8,568 nucleotides of DNA, taken from positions 1 to 8,568 of the forward strand of contig JAZSMJ010000029.1 of assembly GCA_045535815.1 (NCBI GenBank). The letters run 5' to 3'. The stretch is from JAZSMJ01 sp045535815. Lineage in GTDB: Bacteria > Bacillota > Clostridia > Oscillospirales > CAG-272. The position numbers and the translations under genes were made by a program. Under the pieces are notes generated by a model. The model had not been told where the DNA came from. It searched no databases and saw only the letters and a list, made by a program, of their open reading frames with translations. Below, one piece after another: positions 1 through 6,997 of the stretch (positions are counted from its first letter, which is position 1; every line of letters starts with the position of its first letter).

Positions 1-1
1 C

Positions 2-235
2 ACCAAGGCTCCCTCTCATCTTGAAGAGGGCGAGAAGGTTTACACCTCCGAGCTTTACGGCACAGTAAAGGTTACTCTTGCTAAGACCGAGGGTCACGCT
101 TACGGTGCATGGACAGTTATTACACAGGCTACCGAGACCGCAGCCGGCACAGCTGAGCACGAGTGTGCTTGTGGCGCAAAGGAGCAGGGCATAATCCCCG
201 TTCTTACCGACGCATCCGTATGGACTGCCGAGATC
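2..235 (+). repeat. 78-residue tandem repeat, copy 1
   Basis: This 234-base unit encodes 78 residues, running from TKAPSHLEEG through LYGTVKVTLAKTEGHAYGAW to a CxCG segment and VLTDASVW. It repeats in frame at 236 with the same length. The GHxYGxW and CxCG pattern resembles a repeat I know from many Clostridia surface proteins, without a defined function. The left edge of the window cuts the array, so more copies may lie upstream. Confidence 0.93.
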
Positions 236-3200
236 ACCAAGGCGCCCTCTCATCTTGAAGAGGGCGAGAAGGTTTACACCTCCGAGCTTTACGGCACAGT
301 AAAGGTTACTCTTGCTAAGACCGAGGGACACGCTTACGGTGCATGGACAGTTATTACACAGGCTACCGAGACCGCAGCCGGCACAGCTGAGTGCGAGTGT
401 GCTTGTGGTGCAAAGGAGCAGGGCACAATCCCCGTTCTTACCGATACTTCCGTATGGACTGCTACAGTTATCGAGCCTGCAACCTATAACGAGGCAGGTT
501 TGAAGTCCTACAGCTCGATTTACGGTGAAGTAAATGTAGCAATTACTAAATTGGTTGCTCCTTATGACGGAAAGACCTACACCAACCTTGTATTCGACGG
601 TGAAATTGATAATACCAATAAGGTTATCTCTGCTGAGGATACATGGAGTGGTGCTACTCTCGTTCTTGACAAGAACGGCTTCGGCTTCTGTACTTCATTC
701 CCCTATCGCGGTTTTACCCAGATCACTATGGTTGATCCCGAAACAGGTAGAATCAATATTACTATCTATGACATCATCTCTACCGATGCAGATGGCAATA
801 CTCTCGAAACTCCTATTCCTAACTACGAAAGCTATACGACACATCCTGCATACGTTGATTTTGCTACCGGCATAATCGTTCGTGCGAGAACATCTGCTTT
901 CGATCATGCTATACTTTACACTCCCTTCGAGGCAGAGCCTTCCTCTGATTCTGCAGTTGCTTCCTCCTGGAACGGCAACGCAATGGCTATCACCTATACC
1001 GTAAATGATACAGCATACAGCGTATTCTGCACAGCAGACAGAGCATATATCGGCGCAAGCTTCTCTGATATGGCAGGTAACGCAGTAAGCGCAGATGCTT
1101 GCTATAATGCAGCATACGTTTATGTTAAGAATTCCGCAGGCGAGCTTATCGCTTCCTACGGTTATGATGGCGAGAAGCAGAACGTTCTTGACGGTTATGA
1201 AGGAACCTACTCCAATAGCGACAATGGCGATCTCGTTATCTCGGGCTTCGGCACACTTACTCTTGGCGGCGTTAGCGGTAGCTACACCGTTGCAGATGAC
1301 GGCATTAACGTATATCTTAAGGATGCAGACGGAAAGGTTACTCACTTCTACGTTGTAGCTCTTGGCGATGAAGCTTTCTACACCCTTGAAATGCCTAAGG
1401 TTAACGTAAGCTTTGTAACAGGCGAATATGCTGAGCAGGAGCCTATCGAGTACAACAAGAACGTACCTCAGACTCTTCCTACCTACACTCATCCTACCAT
1501 GACCTTCAAGGGCTGGTACTATGATGCAGATTGCACTCAGCCCGTAGAAGCTGACTTCATTCCTACCACCGACGTAACCCTTTACGCAAGCTGGAAGGCA
1601 AAGGTTGTTATCACTCTTGTAGGAACTATCGGTGATGACGCTGATACTCTCTATCTTGGCGAGGGCGACGTTATCGGCGACTTCCTTCCTACCTACGGCC
1701 TTGACCTCGACAACTACAAGAAGTTTGTAGCTTGGTACGTTGATGCTAACAGCAACGGCGAGATTGACGGCGAGGACTTCGCACTTGACCTTGAAACCAC
1801 CATCGGCGCAGAGGACACAGGCGCAACCATTATTGCTCAGTGGATCGATCTTCCCGCTTACTACGGCACATACTATGGTGTTGAGATCTGGAATGCAAGC
1901 TACGGTAATAGCTCAAAGACTCCTATTACCATTGATGAAAACGGTAATATTTCCGGCTTCAAGACAGGTATAATCGTATCTTACGATCCTGCAACTCAGG
2001 TTGTTCAGTGGAAGACAAGCGCAACTGCTGCTTCAACCTATACCTTCTACTTCGATGCTGAGACCGGCGTTATCGCAGGTATGTATAGTAATTACGATAT
2101 CGGTAATGACTACTACTTCTACAGCCGTTACACAGAGGCTACAAACGGTAAGGTAGACGCACACTACGGTGTAAAGGCTCCCAAGACTCCCGGTAGCACC
2201 GAATTTAATTACTACGCACAGTTCATCACTGTAGATACAAAGCTTGGCGAGGATACTACCATCTTCCTCTACAACAACCATATCTACAACGACGTAACTA
2301 TCACTTCCGCAATAGGTGAGGTTCTTACTCCCTCTACTGTTAAGGATTCCAAGACTGTTATCGTTAAGGATAACAAGACCGGTAACATTATCGTTGCCGT
2401 AACCTCTATCGGTTCTTCCTTTAACGATAACAACAACACAATGGCGCTTGATGCTTACTACGGCAGCTACGCTATGGGTGATGAAACTATCGCTCTTGAC
2501 GGTACAGGCACAATTATCTACGGCGATAAGACAGGTACCTACACCGCAACCGAGAACGGCTTCGACGTATACTTCGCAGTTGACGGTGTAAACACCGAAT
2601 ACTACGTAATGACTCTTGACACCGCAGCAAGAACTGCAACGCTTACCAAGCCTATGGCAAACGTTACACTCGATGCTAACGGTAAGAACGTTGAATTTGA
2701 GCAGATCGGCTCTGCTAACATCAATATTGCAGTTGCTCTTCCCACCCTTTCTGCAGAAGGCTTCGTATTCCGTGGCTGGTACGTACAGGGCGATGAGACT
2801 ATGACTGCAGTTGGCGACAGCTATACTCCCACAGCAGACGTTACACTCGTAGCTCTCTGGAAGGCTGAGTTCATTCTTAACGTTGTTTATAACGACAACG
2901 CAACCGAGAATGGCGAGTTCATTTACGGTGAGGGCGAGATCGCAACGATCGACAATCCTACCTATGCAAAGCATAAGTTCGACGGTTGGTTCACCACCGC
3001 TGATTTCGCAGAGGGTACAGAGTGGGCAAGTGGCTCCGCTATGACTGAAAGCATCACCATTTACGCTAAGTGGTCTGATGCTCCTATCTACAACCTTACT
3101 TACACCGTTACCGAGATAGAGAGAAAGGACGATTTGAATGCAACCGATCTTTACAAGTTCTACACTCGTACGGCTGCATGCTTCACTATCGATCCCGACG

Positions 3201-5848
3201 GTAAGTCTCCTAAGACCAGCTATCCCTTCGCAACAGGTGATATCTCCATTACCGATTACGATCCCGTAGCAGGCACTCTTGTGCTCAACTGCGGAAGTAA
3301 GTCCTATAAGGGTTACATTGATATGGAAACAGGTATTATCCTTCTTAACTATGTTGCAGGCGATGCAGATATGCAGGAATTCTTCTTCCTTAATCCCTTC
3401 GCAACTAACAGCATTGCATCTATGATGGTTGGTTCTTATTGGAATAACGGTAATACTGCTTGTATCGTATATAACTTCGACGATGCAACAAGCTACACCA
3501 TCTTCGTAAATAACAACGTTGTTTACTTCGGCGTATCCTTCGAGGATGCTGATGGCAACGCTGTAGCAGCTAATGCTTGCTACCAGTCCTCTATGCTTTA
3601 CGTAAAGGACAGAGAGGGCAACCTTATTGCTTACTTCGGTTACAACGGCACAACCATGTGTCAGCTTGACGGCTATGAGGGCACCTACACCGGCGAGGGC
3701 GGTGACGTTGTTGTTTCGGGCTATGGCGCACTTACTATCGCAGGTCTTAACGGTACCTACACCAAGATCGACGACGATACCTTCGCAGTATATACCTTCA
3801 ATGAGGATAATACTGTAAATATGTACTATGTTGTAGATATTGATAAGGAAAACAAGACCTACGTAGCTGCTCCCGTTCCTGTAACCATCACCTTCGTAAG
3901 TGATCACGGCACAGCTGCTCCTCAGGATGCATTCGCAAACGTGCCCTCCGTTCTTCCCACCCTTTCTGCAGAAGGCTTCGTATTCAGAGGCTGGTACGTT
4001 CAGGGTGACGAGGCTCAGACTATCGTAGATATTAACGCATTCGTTACCGACGGTAGCGTTACTCTCGTAGCTAAGTGGGATGCTATGCTCAGCGTAAGCG
4101 TTGTTTACGGCAACACTCTTGAGACTGTTGTAGATTACTACGGTGCAGGCGATACTCCCATTCTTGTTGAGCCCGGTTACACCAACGGCAAGGCATTCAA
4201 CGGTTGGTTCACCGACGCTGATTGTACGGTAGCATACGTTTCCGGTCCTATCAGCGAAAGCATTACCGTATATGCAAAGTGGATCGATGCGCATCCTATG
4301 TACGGCTCTTACAGCGGTTCGAACGTTTTCGGCAGCGCTTCGGCTGGTAACACCAACTCAGGCGGTAGCTCCGGTAGCACGAAGCTTGTTGTTGATGCGC
4401 TTGGTATGGTAAGCGGTAATAAAACGGGTGAGATTACAGAATACAACCCCGAAACAGGCGAGTTCAAAATCACTACCAGTTCAGGCAGCTACTATCTTGG
4501 TCTCTTTGATGCAGAAAGGGGCATTTTGATTCACAATTATAGCTCTAATGGAACAACTATGGGCAACGACGTTTATATCTACGCTCTCGGTGATACCTTC
4601 AAGTGCAGCAGCACAGAGGGATGTTACTGGAATAGCGGTAAGACCAAGATTGGTGCTATCCAGTGCGATGCAGGCGTTGTTAACTATTTCATGTTTGACA
4701 ATCGCATCTACACCGACGTTACCTGGACTTCCGATGACGGTGAAGTAGCACCTCAGAGCGCATATCTTGCATCTAATCTCTACGTTTATGACAGAGACGG
4801 CAATCTTATTTCTTACTTTGCTAAGGAAGGCAGCAAGGGTCTTGTTCAGAAGATCAATGACGGCATGGGCGGCACTTACTACACCGATGCAGAGAACAAC
4901 GCACTTGTTCTTAACGGCTACGGTGTAGGAACAATCACTAATTCGGCAGAGGGACTTGACAATGCAGCTCTCACATATACCGTAATGGGTGACGACGCAG
5001 CATACGATCTCGAGGTTGTCATTGGCGATGCTTACTACGAGGTAACCATCTCCGGTGCTAACTACACCATCAATCATATTCAGTACACTATTAGCTTCGT
5101 TACCGGTATCGATGGCTTCACCATTGATGACGTTGTTTTGGAATACAATCCCGACTACCGTCTTCCCAGCAGCATTGATCAGCCCGGCTACAAGTTTGAG
5201 GGCTGGTACGCTAGCGCTGACTTCAGCGGCAGCAGAGTATACTGGCACGAGGACAACAGCGACATGACCTACTACGCAAAGTGGTCTTCTCTTCACACCG
5301 TAACTATGGTATACGGCGACGGCATAGAAAACGCTTCTTCAACCTACAGCTCTGGTACTGAAATCGCATTTGGTGCAGGACTTTCTCCCGACGGAACAGG
5401 CCTCTACATCTGGTATGCTGACGAAGCTTGCACTCAGCCTATCACTTCCGCAACCGTAACAGGCAATATGACCGTATATGGTGTAAAGGTTGCAGATGTT
5501 ACCTACGGCTCGTATAAGTTCGTAAATAAGAACGGTGCTTTGGTAAGCAATAATAAGGGCGCAAACTCTTCCACTGCTGCTATGACTATCACCATGCTTG
5601 GTAACTACATCGTTACTTATAATTACGATGTATCCAGTGAGAGAAATTATGATAAGCTTACTGTAAAGGAAACTATTTCCGGCACAGCAACTACTACCGT
5701 AAGCGGTGCATCGGGTAATGATAGCGGCTCCAAGACTGCTACTCTTGCAGCAGGCGATAGCATCAACTTCAGCTACACCAAGGACAGCAGCGGAAACAGT
5801 GGTAATGATACCGTTACCCTTACACTCGTTATCGCTCCCATTGCTTAA
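2..5848 (+). CDS. Giant multi-repeat secreted/surface protein with InlB-B/Flg_new-like repeats, 5' partial
   Basis: The frame is open from base 2 to a TAA at 5846-5848, giving 1948 residues. The true start lies upstream: TTG at 500 sits inside a repeat, has no ribosome site, and the frame before it is plainly coding. Order: two 78-residue repeats and a decayed third (2 to about 574), four A-B-B' macro-repeats (575-5497), and a C-terminal module (5498-5845). Eight B-type repeats end in the hallmark (F)xGWY/F...(A)xW(K) pattern of Listeria-Bacteroides repeats, a beta-grasp fold of Gram-positive adhesins. Residues are mostly Thr, Tyr, Gly, Asp, Asn and Val, as expected of stacked extracellular beta domains. 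No LPXTG, C-terminal membrane helix, SLH or dockerin is visible, so any anchor or signal peptide must be N-terminal and outside the window. Codon use is strongly biased (CTT, CAG, AAC, GGC; almost no TTA or CTA), suggesting high expression. A role in adhesion or glycan contact is inferred from the family only; ligand unknown. Confidence 0.93.
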   Translation, partial: TKAPSHLEEGEKVYTSELYGTVKVTLAKTEGHAYGAWTVITQATETAAGTAEHECACGAKEQGIIPVLTDASVWTAEITKAPSHLEEGEKVYTSELYGTVKVTLAKTEGHAYGAWTVITQATETAAGTAECECACGAKEQGTIPVLTDTSVWTATVIEPATYNEAGLKSYSSIYGEVNVAITKLVAPYDGKTYTNLVFDGEIDNTNKVISAEDTWSGATLVLDKNGFGFCTSFPYRGFTQITMVDPETGRINITIYDIISTDADGNTLETPIPNYESYTTHPAYVDFATGIIVRARTSAFDHAILYTPFEAEPSSDSAVASSWNGNAMAITYTVNDTAYSVFCTADRAYIGASFSDMAGNAVSADACYNAAYVYVKNSAGELIASYGYDGEKQNVLDGYEGTYSNSDNGDLVISGFGTLTLGGVSGSYTVADDGINVYLKDADGKVTHFYVVALGDEAFYTLEMPKVNVSFVTGEYAEQEPIEYNKNVPQTLPTYTHPTMTFKGWYYDADCTQPVEADFIPTTDVTLYASWKAKVVITLVGTIGDDADTLYLGEGDVIGDFLPTYGLDLDNYKKFVAWYVDANSNGEIDGEDFALDLETTIGAEDTGATIIAQWIDLPAYYGTYYGVEIWNASYGNSSKTPITIDENGNISGFKTGIIVSYDPATQVVQWKTSATAASTYTFYFDAETGVIAGMYSNYDIGNDYYFYSRYTEATNGKVDAHYGVKAPKTPGSTEFNYYAQFITVDTKLGEDTTIFLYNNHIYNDVTITSAIGEVLTPSTVKDSKTVIVKDNKTGNIIVAVTSIGSSFNDNNNTMALDAYYGSYAMGDETIALDGTGTIIYGDKTGTYTATENGFDVYFAVDGVNTEYYVMTLDTAARTATLTKPMANVTLDANGKNVEFEQIGSANINIAVALPTLSAEGFVFRGWYVQGDETMTAVGDSYTPTADVTLVALWKAEFILNVVYNDNATENGEFIYGEGEIATIDNPTYAKHKFDGWFTTADFAEGTEWASGSAMTESITIYAKWSDAPIYNLTYTVTEIERKDDLNATDLYKFYTRTAACFTIDPDGKSPKTSYPFATGDISITDYDPVAGTLVLNCGSKSYKGYIDMETGIILLNYVAGDADMQEFFFLNPFATNSIASMMVGSYWNNGNTACIVYNFDDATSYTIFVNNNVVYFGVSFEDADGNAVAANACYQSSMLYVKDREGNLIAYFGYNGTTMCQLDGYEGTYTGEGGDVVVSGYGALTIAGLNGTYTKIDDDTFAVYTFNEDNTVNMYYVVDIDKENKTYVAAPVPVTITFVSDHGTAAPQDAFANVPSVLPTLSAEGFVFRGWYVQGDEAQTIVDINAFVTDGSVTLVAKWDAMLSVSVVYGNTLETVVDYYGAGDTPILVEPGYTNGKAFNGWFTDADCTVAYVSGPISESITVYAKWIDAHPMYGSYSGSNVFGSASAGNTNSGGSSGSTKLVVDALGMVSGNKTGEITEYNPETGEFKITTSSGSYYLGLFDAERGILIHNYSSNGTTMGNDVYIYALGDTFKCSSTEGCYWNSGKTKIGAIQCDAGVVNYFMFDNRIYTDVTWTSDDGEVAPQSAYLASNLYVYDRDGNLISYFAKEGSKGLVQKINDGMGGTYYTDAENNALVLNGYGVGTITNSAEGLDNAALTYTVMGDDAAYDLEVVIGDAYYEVTISGANYTINHIQYTISFVTGIDGFTIDDVVLEYNPDYRLPSSIDQPGYKFEGWYASADFSGSRVYWHEDNSDMTYYAKWSSLHTVTMVYGDGIENASSTYSSGTEIAFGAGLSPDGTGLYIWYADEACTQPITSATVTGNMTVYGVKVADVTYGSYKFVNKNGALVSNNKGANSSTAAMTITMLGNYIVTYNYDVSSERNYDKLTVKETISGTATTTVSGASGNDSGSKTATLAAGDSINFSYTKDSSGNSGNDTVTLTLVIAPIA
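236..469 (+). repeat. 78-residue tandem repeat, copy 2 (near identical)
   Basis: By eye about ten substitutions separate bases 236-463 from 2-229, and an 83-base run (11-93 versus 245-327) is identical. Changes include His to Cys before the CxC motif (AEHECAC becomes AECECAC) and Ala to Thr near the end (TDASVW becomes TDTSVW). The similarity of silent sites points to recent duplication or ongoing homogenisation. Confidence 0.93.
470..574 (+). repeat. Decayed third copy of the 78-residue repeat, linker to module A1
   Basis: After VWTA the protein continues as TVIEPATYNEAGLKSYSSIYGEVNVAITKL, alignable with the start of the 78-residue unit (shared G, K, Y, S, YG and V positions) but strongly diverged. 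It reads on into the first A module without the GHxYGxW and CxCG half. This is an old, truncated unit, unlike the fresh duplicates upstream. The right boundary is approximate. Confidence 0.7.
575..1852 (+). repeat. Macro-repeat 1 (module A1 plus B1 and B2)
   Basis: A1 (575-1399, about 275 residues) holds a VDPETGRI strand, a YVDFATGIIV strand, AYVYVKNSAGELIASYGY, and the motif LDGYEGTYSNSDNGD followed by GFGTLTLGGVSGSYT. B1 (1400-1603) starts VNVSFVTG, contains FKGWYYDADC and ends LYASWKAK. B2 (1604-1852) contains FVAWYVDANSNGEIDGEDF, longer than other B copies, and ends IIAQWIDL. The acidic DANSNGEIDGED stretch in B2 looks like an EF-hand-like calcium loop, an inference from spacing of Asp, Asn and Glu. 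Confidence 0.85.
1853..3082 (+). repeat. Macro-repeat 2 (module A2 plus B3 and B4)
   Basis: A2 (1853-2659, 269 residues) begins YYGTYYG, then ITIDENGNISGFKTG, VSYDPATQVV and FYFDAETGVIAG, with a second half of VIVKDNKTGNIIV and LDAYYGSYAMGDETIALDG. B3 (2660-2869) contains FVFRGWYVQGDE and ends LVALWKAE. B4 (2870-3082) begins FILNVVYNDN, contains FDGWFTTADF and ends IYAKWSDA. The B3 core is nearly identical to the B5 core. Confidence 0.85.
3083..4291 (+). repeat. Macro-repeat 3 (module A3 plus B5 and B6)
   Basis: A3 (3083-3880, 266 residues) carries FTIDPDGKSP, DYDPVAGTLVL, YIDMETGIILLNY, MLYVKDREGNLIAYFGYNG and LDGYEGTYTGEGGDVVVSG. Its second half is the closest match to A1. B5 (3881-4087) begins VTITFVSDHG, has FVFRGWYVQGDE and ends LVAKWDAM. 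B6 (4088-4291) begins LSVSVVYGN, contains FNGWFTDADC and ends VYAKWIDA. Confidence 0.85.
4292..5497 (+). repeat. Macro-repeat 4 (module A4 plus B7 and B8)
   Basis: A4 (4292-5083, 264 residues) begins MYGSYSG followed by a Gly/Ser/Asn-rich insertion at 4318-4380, then EYNPETGEF, LGLFDAERGILI and LYVYDRDGNLISYF. Its GTY motif region (GGTYYTDAENNALVLNGYG) is diverged. B7 (5084-5293) contains FEGWYASADF and ends YYAKWSSL. B8 (5294-5497) begins HTVTMVYGDG, has IWYADEACTQ in place of the usual GW, and ends VYGVKVAD without the W, so it is the most eroded B copy. Confidence 0.83.
5498..5845 (+). other. C-terminal module of the giant protein
   Basis: These 116 residues start VTYGSYKFVNKNG, echoing the YGSY/YGTY start of the A modules, and are then unique: AMTITMLGNYIVTYNYD, a Thr/Ser/Gly-rich stretch (SGTATTTVSGASGNDSGS) and a closing strand TVTLTLVIAPIA. 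There is no sorting signal, positively charged tail or transmembrane helix. It may be a truncated A module or a capping beta domain; I cannot name a family. Confidence 0.6.
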
Positions 5849-5864
5849 AGCTTAGCAAAATATA

Positions 5865-5893
5865 TCTCGAGGGGCACTCAAAGCCCCTCGAGA
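5865..5893. terminator. GC-rich hairpin just after the giant gene
   Basis: An 11-bp perfect stem (TCTCGAGGGGC, 5865-5875, with GCCCCTCGAGA, 5883-5893) encloses a 7-base loop, 17 bases after the stop codon. No T tract follows on the plus strand, so by itself it is a weak intrinsic terminator. It may stabilise the mRNA 3' end or assist the stronger terminator 38 bases further on. Confidence 0.6.
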
Positions 5894-5930
5894 ATCAAAA
5901 ATCAAAGCAAGCTATCTAAAAAAATATTTT

Positions 5931-5975
5931 AAGCCTATCCTCTGCGTTTTTTGGTAAAGAGGGTAGGCTTTTTTT
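5931..5975 (+). terminator. Rho-independent terminator of the giant gene
   Basis: A 13-bp stem with one G-T pair (5931-5943 with 5958-5970), a 14-base loop, and a run of seven T at 5969-5975. An A-rich run (AAAAAAATATTTT) directly upstream means it could also act on transcripts arriving from the minus strand. Confidence 0.85.
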
Positions 5976-6526
5976 GTTAATTCTTGTGAAAAAACGCTAA
6001 TTATGTAAATAAAAATTTGCTTTTTGAATTATCTCGGAGGTAGTGAAAAGCAAAGAGAACCCTGGCTTTTAGTTTTATATCTCTGCGTATGCGTTGTAAA
6101 TCTCGGATACCTTTTGCTTTCACTTTCAAAAACCATCGAGTTTGCTCTGACGGCAAATAAGATCGCATATCTCGGTCGGGTTTTCTGATAATGTGTATGT
6201 ATAAGATAATCTCAAAGCTTTGCGGCTTCCCTCAGAAAAAGTGGGTCACATACGCATTGATCGGACTTGCTATCCTGATGTATTCTATGGTTCTTACCAC
6301 GGGACATCTTGATTGGTATTATAAAAGCGTTTCTCTTTCCTTCGTCGACGGTGCTGCAAAGCTTGTTAAGGACGACGGTGTTCTCCATCCGGTATATACT
6401 GTTCATGTTATCCTTTATTTGGTTGCAATGCTTGTTACCATCTTCTACTCTCTCGGTGCGAAGAAGGTCGGCTCGCAGAAGCTTGCGGGTCTTATGCTTG
6501 GTGTTGTATTCGGAAACATCGGTATG

Positions 6527-6537
6527 TGGCTCACCAA
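6527..6537 (+). repeat. 11-bp direct repeat TGGCTCACCAA, copy 1
   Basis: The same 11 bases recur at 7396-7406. Here they lie at the exact place where the sensor pseudogene stops matching its family. TGGCTCACCA is also how bacterial tRNA-Lys genes commonly end (3' acceptor strand, discriminator A, CCA). Both copies are followed within about a dozen bases by an intrinsic terminator. Confidence 0.5.
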
Positions 6538-6543
6538 CGACAG

Positions 6544-6575
6544 AAAGCACAACAAAAGTGGTGCTTTTTCTTTTT
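6544..6575 (+). terminator. Intrinsic terminator after the sensor remnant
   Basis: A 7-bp stem AAAGCAC (6544-6550) pairs with GTGCTTT (6561-6567) around a 10-base loop and is followed by T-rich TTTTTCTTTTT (6565-6575). It lies inside the out-of-family tail of the pseudogene, which supports that tail being non-coding DNA read through by chance. Confidence 0.65.
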
Positions 6576-6625
6576 AAACCATACCGACTTGTATCAAGCG
6601 GGGCACACGCCACGGTACCAATAGG

Positions 6626-6654
6626 TTGACTTTTGATGAAAAATATGGTATAAT
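6626..6654 (+). promoter_or_regulatory. SigA-type promoter of the zinc-ribbon gene
   Basis: TTGACT (6626-6631), a 17-base spacer, and TATAAT (6649-6654) with an extended -10 TGG directly upstream (6646-6648). Transcription should start near 6661, leaving a leader of about 36 bases with AGGAGGT at 6683-6689, seven bases before the ATG. This is a near-consensus constitutive promoter. Confidence 0.85.
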
Positions 6655-6696
6655 GAAACCCACCAATAATTAAGATTTTAACAGGAGGTAACCGAA

Positions 6697-6885
6697 ATGA
6701 AATGTCCTAAATGTGGTAAAGAAATGGAACAGGGTTATTTTTATGGTCAAAGAGCTTTATGGAGCAAAAATGGAGACAAGTTTACAATTCTTAAAGGTAA
6801 AGATGATGTAAAGCTATTTGCTTCAGGGTCTCCCGCTTATAAGTGTGAACATTGCCATAAAATCGTTGTAGTGATCGATTATTAA
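6697..6885 (+). CDS. Small DUF6487-like zinc-ribbon protein
   Basis: Sixty-two residues with two CxxC knuckles, CPKC (residues 3-6) and CEHC (50-53), about 44 residues apart: a four-cysteine zinc-ribbon layout. The start MKCPKCGKEMEQGYF, a central W22 and the ending CEHCHKIVVVIDY fit the DUF6487 family as I remember it (MKCPxCGxEMxxGY ... C..C..I..DY). It should be a soluble cytoplasmic zinc-binding protein; the family has no established function. The start is secured by AGGAGGT seven bases upstream and by the strong promoter at 6626-6654. The composition is AT-richer than the giant gene and uses TTA, so it may be part of a transferred segment. It lies between the two TGGCTCACCAA copies. Confidence 0.88.
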   Translation: MKCPKCGKEMEQGYFYGQRALWSKNGDKFTILKGKDDVKLFASGSPAYKCEHCHKIVVVIDY

Positions 6886-6902
6886 AAATCAAATTTGACG
6901 AT

Positions 6903-6924
6903 AACTAATATTTTTTAGTTTTTT
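6903..6924 (+). terminator. Weak terminator-like hairpin after the zinc-ribbon gene
   Basis: AACTAA (6903-6908) pairs with TTAGTT (6915-6920) around a six-base loop, followed by four T. The stem has one G-C pair only, so termination would be weak. It overlaps the upstream edge of the putative ECF promoter. Confidence 0.3.
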
Positions 6925-6950
6925 GTAACCTTTTAACTGTTTTTAGCGTC
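6924..6950 (+). promoter_or_regulatory. Possible ECF-sigma promoter of the small exported protein gene
   Basis: TGTAAC (6924-6929) is followed after 17 bases by CGTC (6947-6950), resembling the TGAAAC / CGTC promoters of Firmicutes extracytoplasmic-function sigma factors. The AAC is the typical ECF -35 core. No correctly spaced SigA boxes were found: the nearest TATATT at 6952-6957 has no -35 at 17 bases. The leader would be about 40 bases, with AAGGAG at 6983-6988 before the ATG at 6998. Confidence 0.4.
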
Positions 6951-6997
6951 TTATATTGTGAAAGCACAAATAATGCTTATAAAAGGAGATATTTAGT

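Larger units (their letters stand above)
6024..6577 (+). pseudogene. Frameshifted, 3'-truncated remnant of a HisKA_7TM-type membrane sensor gene
   Basis: Two frames join into one protein-like sequence. Frame 1 (6033-6185, start unclear; TTG at 6024 is the only start-like codon) reads EPWLLVLYLCVCVVNLGYLL...KIAYLGRVF and then TGA at 6186. Frame 2 continues FLIMCMYKIISKLCGF from 6182, has ATG at 6191, and runs to TAA at 6575-6577. One extra T in the T4 run at 6181-6184 would restore a continuous reading through both. The combined sequence has about five hydrophobic helices. The segments ANKIAYLGRVF, LTTGHLDWYYKSVSL, DGVLHPVYTVH and GNIGMWL match, from memory, the N-terminal 7TM region of histidine-kinase-type sensors in Ruminococcus-like bacteria. 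After MWLT the match ends and the frame runs into a terminator hairpin, so the last helices and any output domain are missing. A GGAGG at 6036-6040 may be the old ribosome site, with the start codon lost. The 128-residue ORF from 6191 is unlikely to be functional, although a sequencing error at the T run cannot be excluded. Confidence 0.75.

Noticed and set aside
500..502. TTG at 500 as the start of the giant gene
   Set aside because: The same frame is open and clearly coding back to base 2, and 500 lies inside a decayed repeat unit with no ribosome site.
695..5296. Long minus-strand open frames (695-1492, 2033-4294, 4481-5296)
   Set aside because: All three are in exact register with the sense codons and arise from avoidance of TTA, CTA and TCA. 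Their translations are Cys/Val/Ile-rich with no domain sense and no ribosome sites.
6031..6175. ATCTCGG three times with exact 69-base spacing (6031, 6100, 6169)
   Set aside because: The sequences between the copies do not align, and all three fall in the pseudogene reading frame as unrelated Leu-Gly codons; taken as coincidence.
6212..6613. Minus-strand 133-codon frame over the sensor remnant
   Set aside because: The plus strand has recognisable membrane-protein similarity here; the minus-strand translation is low in structure and has no ribosome site.
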